From an uncultured Clostridia bacterium (lineage in GTDB: Bacteria > Bacillota > Clostridia > Oscillospirales > CAG-272), in NCBI GenBank assembly GCA_947627815.1, contig CANQXN010000084.1:1-7376 (forward strand): a DNA stretch of 7,376 nt. Direction: 5' to 3'. Both the position numbers and the translations under genes were made by a program. Below, piece after piece: positions 7,101 through 7,376 of this stretch (the stretch's first letter is position 1; the number at the start of each line of letters is the position of its first letter). The notes under the pieces were generated by a model that worked only from the letters and a program-made list of their open reading frames with translations, had not been told where the DNA came from and did not search any database.

Positions 7101-7376
7101 TGGCCGCGTTGATTTCCAATGCGGACAAAACCGAACTTCTTGCCGCCATCGAAAAGGCAAGCGCGCTGGTCGAGGATGAATACACCAGCACGAGCTGGCC
7201 GGCTGTCGCCGAGGCGCTTGCCGAGGCACAAGCCGTGAGCGAAGATGTGCAGGCGATTCAGCCCGTTGTTGACGCCGCTACGAAAGCGCTGACTGACGCG
7301 GTTGCCGCTCTGGTAGAGCGCGGCGACAAGACCGCTTTGAATGAAGCGATCGCCGACGCTGAAAAACTCACCGAAG
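1172..7376 (+). CDS. Giant secreted subtilisin-like (S8) serine protease, lactocepin/C5a-peptidase type, 3' end outside window
   Basis: The frame stays open for 2068 codons and runs off the right edge. The signal peptide is residues 1-32 (RR, hydrophobic core, LLAA). An I9-like propeptide follows at about 82-180, containing a short hydrophobic YNGFSV-type segment. The S8 domain has the triad Asp220 (AILDSALD), His287 (DDHGTH) and Ser614 (GTSMASPH), with oxyanion Asn381 (SAGND). A PA domain is inserted at about 458-553. Next come Fn3-like domains, with the lactocepin/C5a-peptidase signature PYLGFYGDWGKAP at 824-836, FPDGDYTF at 973-980 and IPFKIDSAEP at 1014-1023. After these are a BIG_2-like Ig domain (about 1140-1231), a beta-helix-like region (about 1240-1645), two beta-rich segments (1648-1745, 1748-1850) and FIVAR repeats from 1850. 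The enzyme should hydrolyse proteins outside the cell and is probably wall- or surface-attached, but any anchor lies beyond the window. Asp-rich loops such as 923-928 may bind calcium. The substrate is unknown. Confidence 0.95.
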   Translation, partial: MKVPHSFTRRMLSFLLVVAMLFSTLSFGLLAAEGAATGSAGSKVTSKLPKNPDDLVKYLLMKELLESNFRKLNPSSYAPDDEVIFLVKLSEEPVLEAKSSKTLLSDYLASSAGTKQLRKIEKEQLSVLSVIQNRYTDDMEVLYRYNTVYNGFSVKTTYGQKEALEALPGVKSVTVSVNYAYQSHSEGYAQTDSTSGETIKSDEANALGYTGKGTVTAILDSALDVNHSAFATPPVDPRLTPDTIAAFFETLHAAEYVEADDVYLSEKIPFVFDYVGHDIDVSDGDDHGTHTSGTVGANSEEFSGVAPDTQIVFLKVFGPTGGASSATIMAALEDAVKIGVDSINMSLGSGSGFTNAGDPELQDAYDAVAEAGINLMCSAGNDYDAALQNYYGSNLSLLTNPDNGIVGSPSTYGAAVSVASVNEYINRVPYFTDEQQENMFFYTDTSTDPDLYWMMMEGDYDIAVIGGNGTSIDFEAAEEKYGPIDGKIALVQRGGINFTEKEANASAFGAAGLIVYDNIEEDPIYMQLNGLLPACFVTLADGNAIKALAEEGTKLSFSTKYLHKEVAANGGLMSDFSSLGVAPDLTLKPEITAPGGYVWSTIPGDDYAQYDGTSMASPHMAGAASVVREYVRKQFPDVVDPVAIRNLVNNLLLSTATQVLDEWNVPYTPRKQGAGLANVLAAVTSGAYLTVDGDRPKAELGYNEEGSFKFSFEVHNFSDTAKSYTVKVIPLVAKIETLEASDTVVGGDYISNHSRVLSPEEFTVTIDKTDLTVEGNDGEATVNVTLTLTDAGKESLADFENGIFLDGFVVLESKEEEGVDLSLPYLGFYGDWGKAPVFDSLVYDDEMAFLYPENGLYALTDDYAGLLLGANPLLDEDDFEIEKIVYGPAMAQQGLSVTSLLSMLRGARYIDYGFTYLGDKPFDLDDDGTPTELMAWAENASKSYYNASYGQILYDLLPPEYGVYWMYAYFGMFPDGDYTFDVNALIDGTGAEITYDEDGNLEDIKGGSWDRLKIPFKIDSAEPVIKSVEFFTAPGYSEIFEEEVEDLPYVRVTVHDENGFIAGVQLSSSQKYQGDYLAYSDVYANEAINEAGADYVFEIPLDMAQLASMVTEDPYFVIDVMDYAMNMTESQLYPVTGNNDITEVRINNRSITASVIADPMTISANVVPTTAENKTLTWSTDKKDIITKIEPVEMPGFDSSVKITFGGAAGVAHLTAEAENGVSDTIEILVSPVAQKPADNWDGIIHYAGLWEIPAGFTGTVQVKSDLNNEGADRTVILTGVAGTEYTCPIVVDEGVPLTIRNLTLKCGTTSAITFTGKGNQLTLEGENTITVTDSGAGVYVPKNTDLTISSGGGLYDTLNIVMISSDVYKPVSGAGIGGTKAKSAYGMGDDRVAGDITIDSGIINITSTAASAACIGGGESGIVSSVTINGTAKIDMNITCFADYTAKQYNPAGIGSGANYGGAPMGASFKQNITISGGATVTGTTTGAGALIGNGNEMSYSTAYVTTINITGGNINLTGNANSNDLGGYCGALIGAGQNAPGTVITISGGTITATQNGYWATSGGNKAMAAAIGTGMTGNANGGSITITGGTVTATVTNPGNSAQVAAIGCGYYSGYSGSGLTTDVTIDGGSVYARIAGSDAPSISGPVTDSEGNPVYEVVLTGFKTWPKLAAFATVDETGGMVSAEYPTGGTHTAEESQYNLYLWLPDGEYFAAIQDADNHVYYRDILIEEGESTITTFYQFSIFLTRATPLDADDPKNGNAFSEVMITNEETGETLYVYNAYLAEGETLRVQIVPDEGYGYPIDAQLYVTVDGFTVYDGYSYDPETGIVTIEGFTGNTAVVAISSVDKTELHDLLVYAAGLSPEDYEQNDAWNAFLFEYAYAYGIYADDTADGAMVTGATEILRIAISRLTKLHNTEALEAAVEAATALTGSYYTEETWAAVEEALDAANLVLADEEAAQSVINRATEKLEKALAALISNADKTELLAAIEKASALVEDEYTSTSWPAVAEALAEAQAVSEDVQAIQPVVDAATKALTDAVAALVERGDKTALNEAIADAEKLTE
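5288..6097 (+). repeat. Seven protein-level repeats of about 39 residues (IGxG / ITISGG beta-helix-like units)
   Basis: Within the protease, an (A)-I-G-x-G motif recurs with its Ile at residues 1377, 1416, 1455, 1493, 1535, 1574 and 1610, so spacings are 39, 39, 38, 42, 39 and 36. Each is followed by a strand pair of the type ITISGGTITAT (for example ITIDSGIINIT, ITISGGATVTG, INITGGNINLT, ITITGGTVTAT, VTIDGGSVYAR). The DNA of the units has diverged, so this is an old protein repeat and not a recent tandem duplication. The Gly/Thr/Ile pattern fits turns of a right-handed parallel beta-helix, as in many large surface proteins of gut Clostridia. Such regions usually serve as stalks or adhesion/carbohydrate-contact modules; the role here is inferred. 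Confidence 0.75.
6719..7376 (+). repeat. Tandem FIVAR-type helical repeats at the C-terminal side of the protease
   Basis: Units of about 65-70 residues begin at residues 1850 (DKTELHDLL), 1918 (NTEALEAAV), 1985 (DKTELLAAI) and 2052 (DKTALNEAI); the last is cut by the window edge. Each has the FIVAR pattern: D/N-K-T-x-L-x-x-A-I near the start, then Y-T-x-x-S/T-W-x-A-V/L-x-x-A-L, and finally A-x-x-x-L-x-x-A-x-x-A-L. Units two and three are typical. The first is diverged in its middle (about 1865-1900) and carries extra aromatic residues. FIVAR domains are three-helix, often sugar-binding or spacer modules in cell-wall-associated proteins. They suggest the protease contacts glycans or is held away from the wall. 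Confidence 0.85.

Noticed and set aside
2753..7231. Antisense reading frame of 1492 residues
   Set aside because: It lies entirely inside the S8 protease gene in codon register. The + strand has catalytic motifs, domains and a signal peptide, whereas the antisense product shows no recognisable domain and no convincing ribosome binding site, and its composition looks like back-translated sense codons.

Overview
The window reads as a moderately GC-rich Gram-positive chromosome, most likely an uncultured member of the class Clostridia (Bacillota). This is inferred from TTTACA/TATAAT-type promoters, AGGAG-type ribosome binding sites, a lipobox lipoprotein, and a very large secreted subtilase built like the lactocepin/C5a-peptidase group with FIVAR repeats. 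Species cannot be fixed from the sequence. All supported genes are on the + strand.

Layout: (1) bases 2-298 are the 3' end of a TrpB-like, PLP-dependent enzyme (tryptophan synthase beta family, TrpB2-like). (2) A strong sigma-A promoter (338-366) drives a single 107-residue lipoprotein gene (416-739), which ends at a near-perfect intrinsic terminator (796-840). (3) A second promoter (935-963) is followed by an untranslated leader of about 200 nt (970-1171) that can form two mutually exclusive folds. (4) From 1172 to the right edge runs one uninterrupted open frame of at least 2068 codons. It encodes an exported multidomain serine protease: signal peptide, I9-like propeptide, S8 catalytic domain with a PA insertion, Fn3-like domains, a bacterial Ig-like domain, a beta-helix-like region with seven repeats of about 39 residues, and tandem FIVAR helical repeats that run off the window.

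The three genes appear to be separate transcription units and nothing shows a shared pathway. The lipoprotein and the protease would both act at or outside the cell surface. The most interesting items are the switch-like leader RNA and the protease/beta-helix/FIVAR architecture. A 1492-residue antisense reading frame inside the protease gene is a codon-bias shadow, not a gene.
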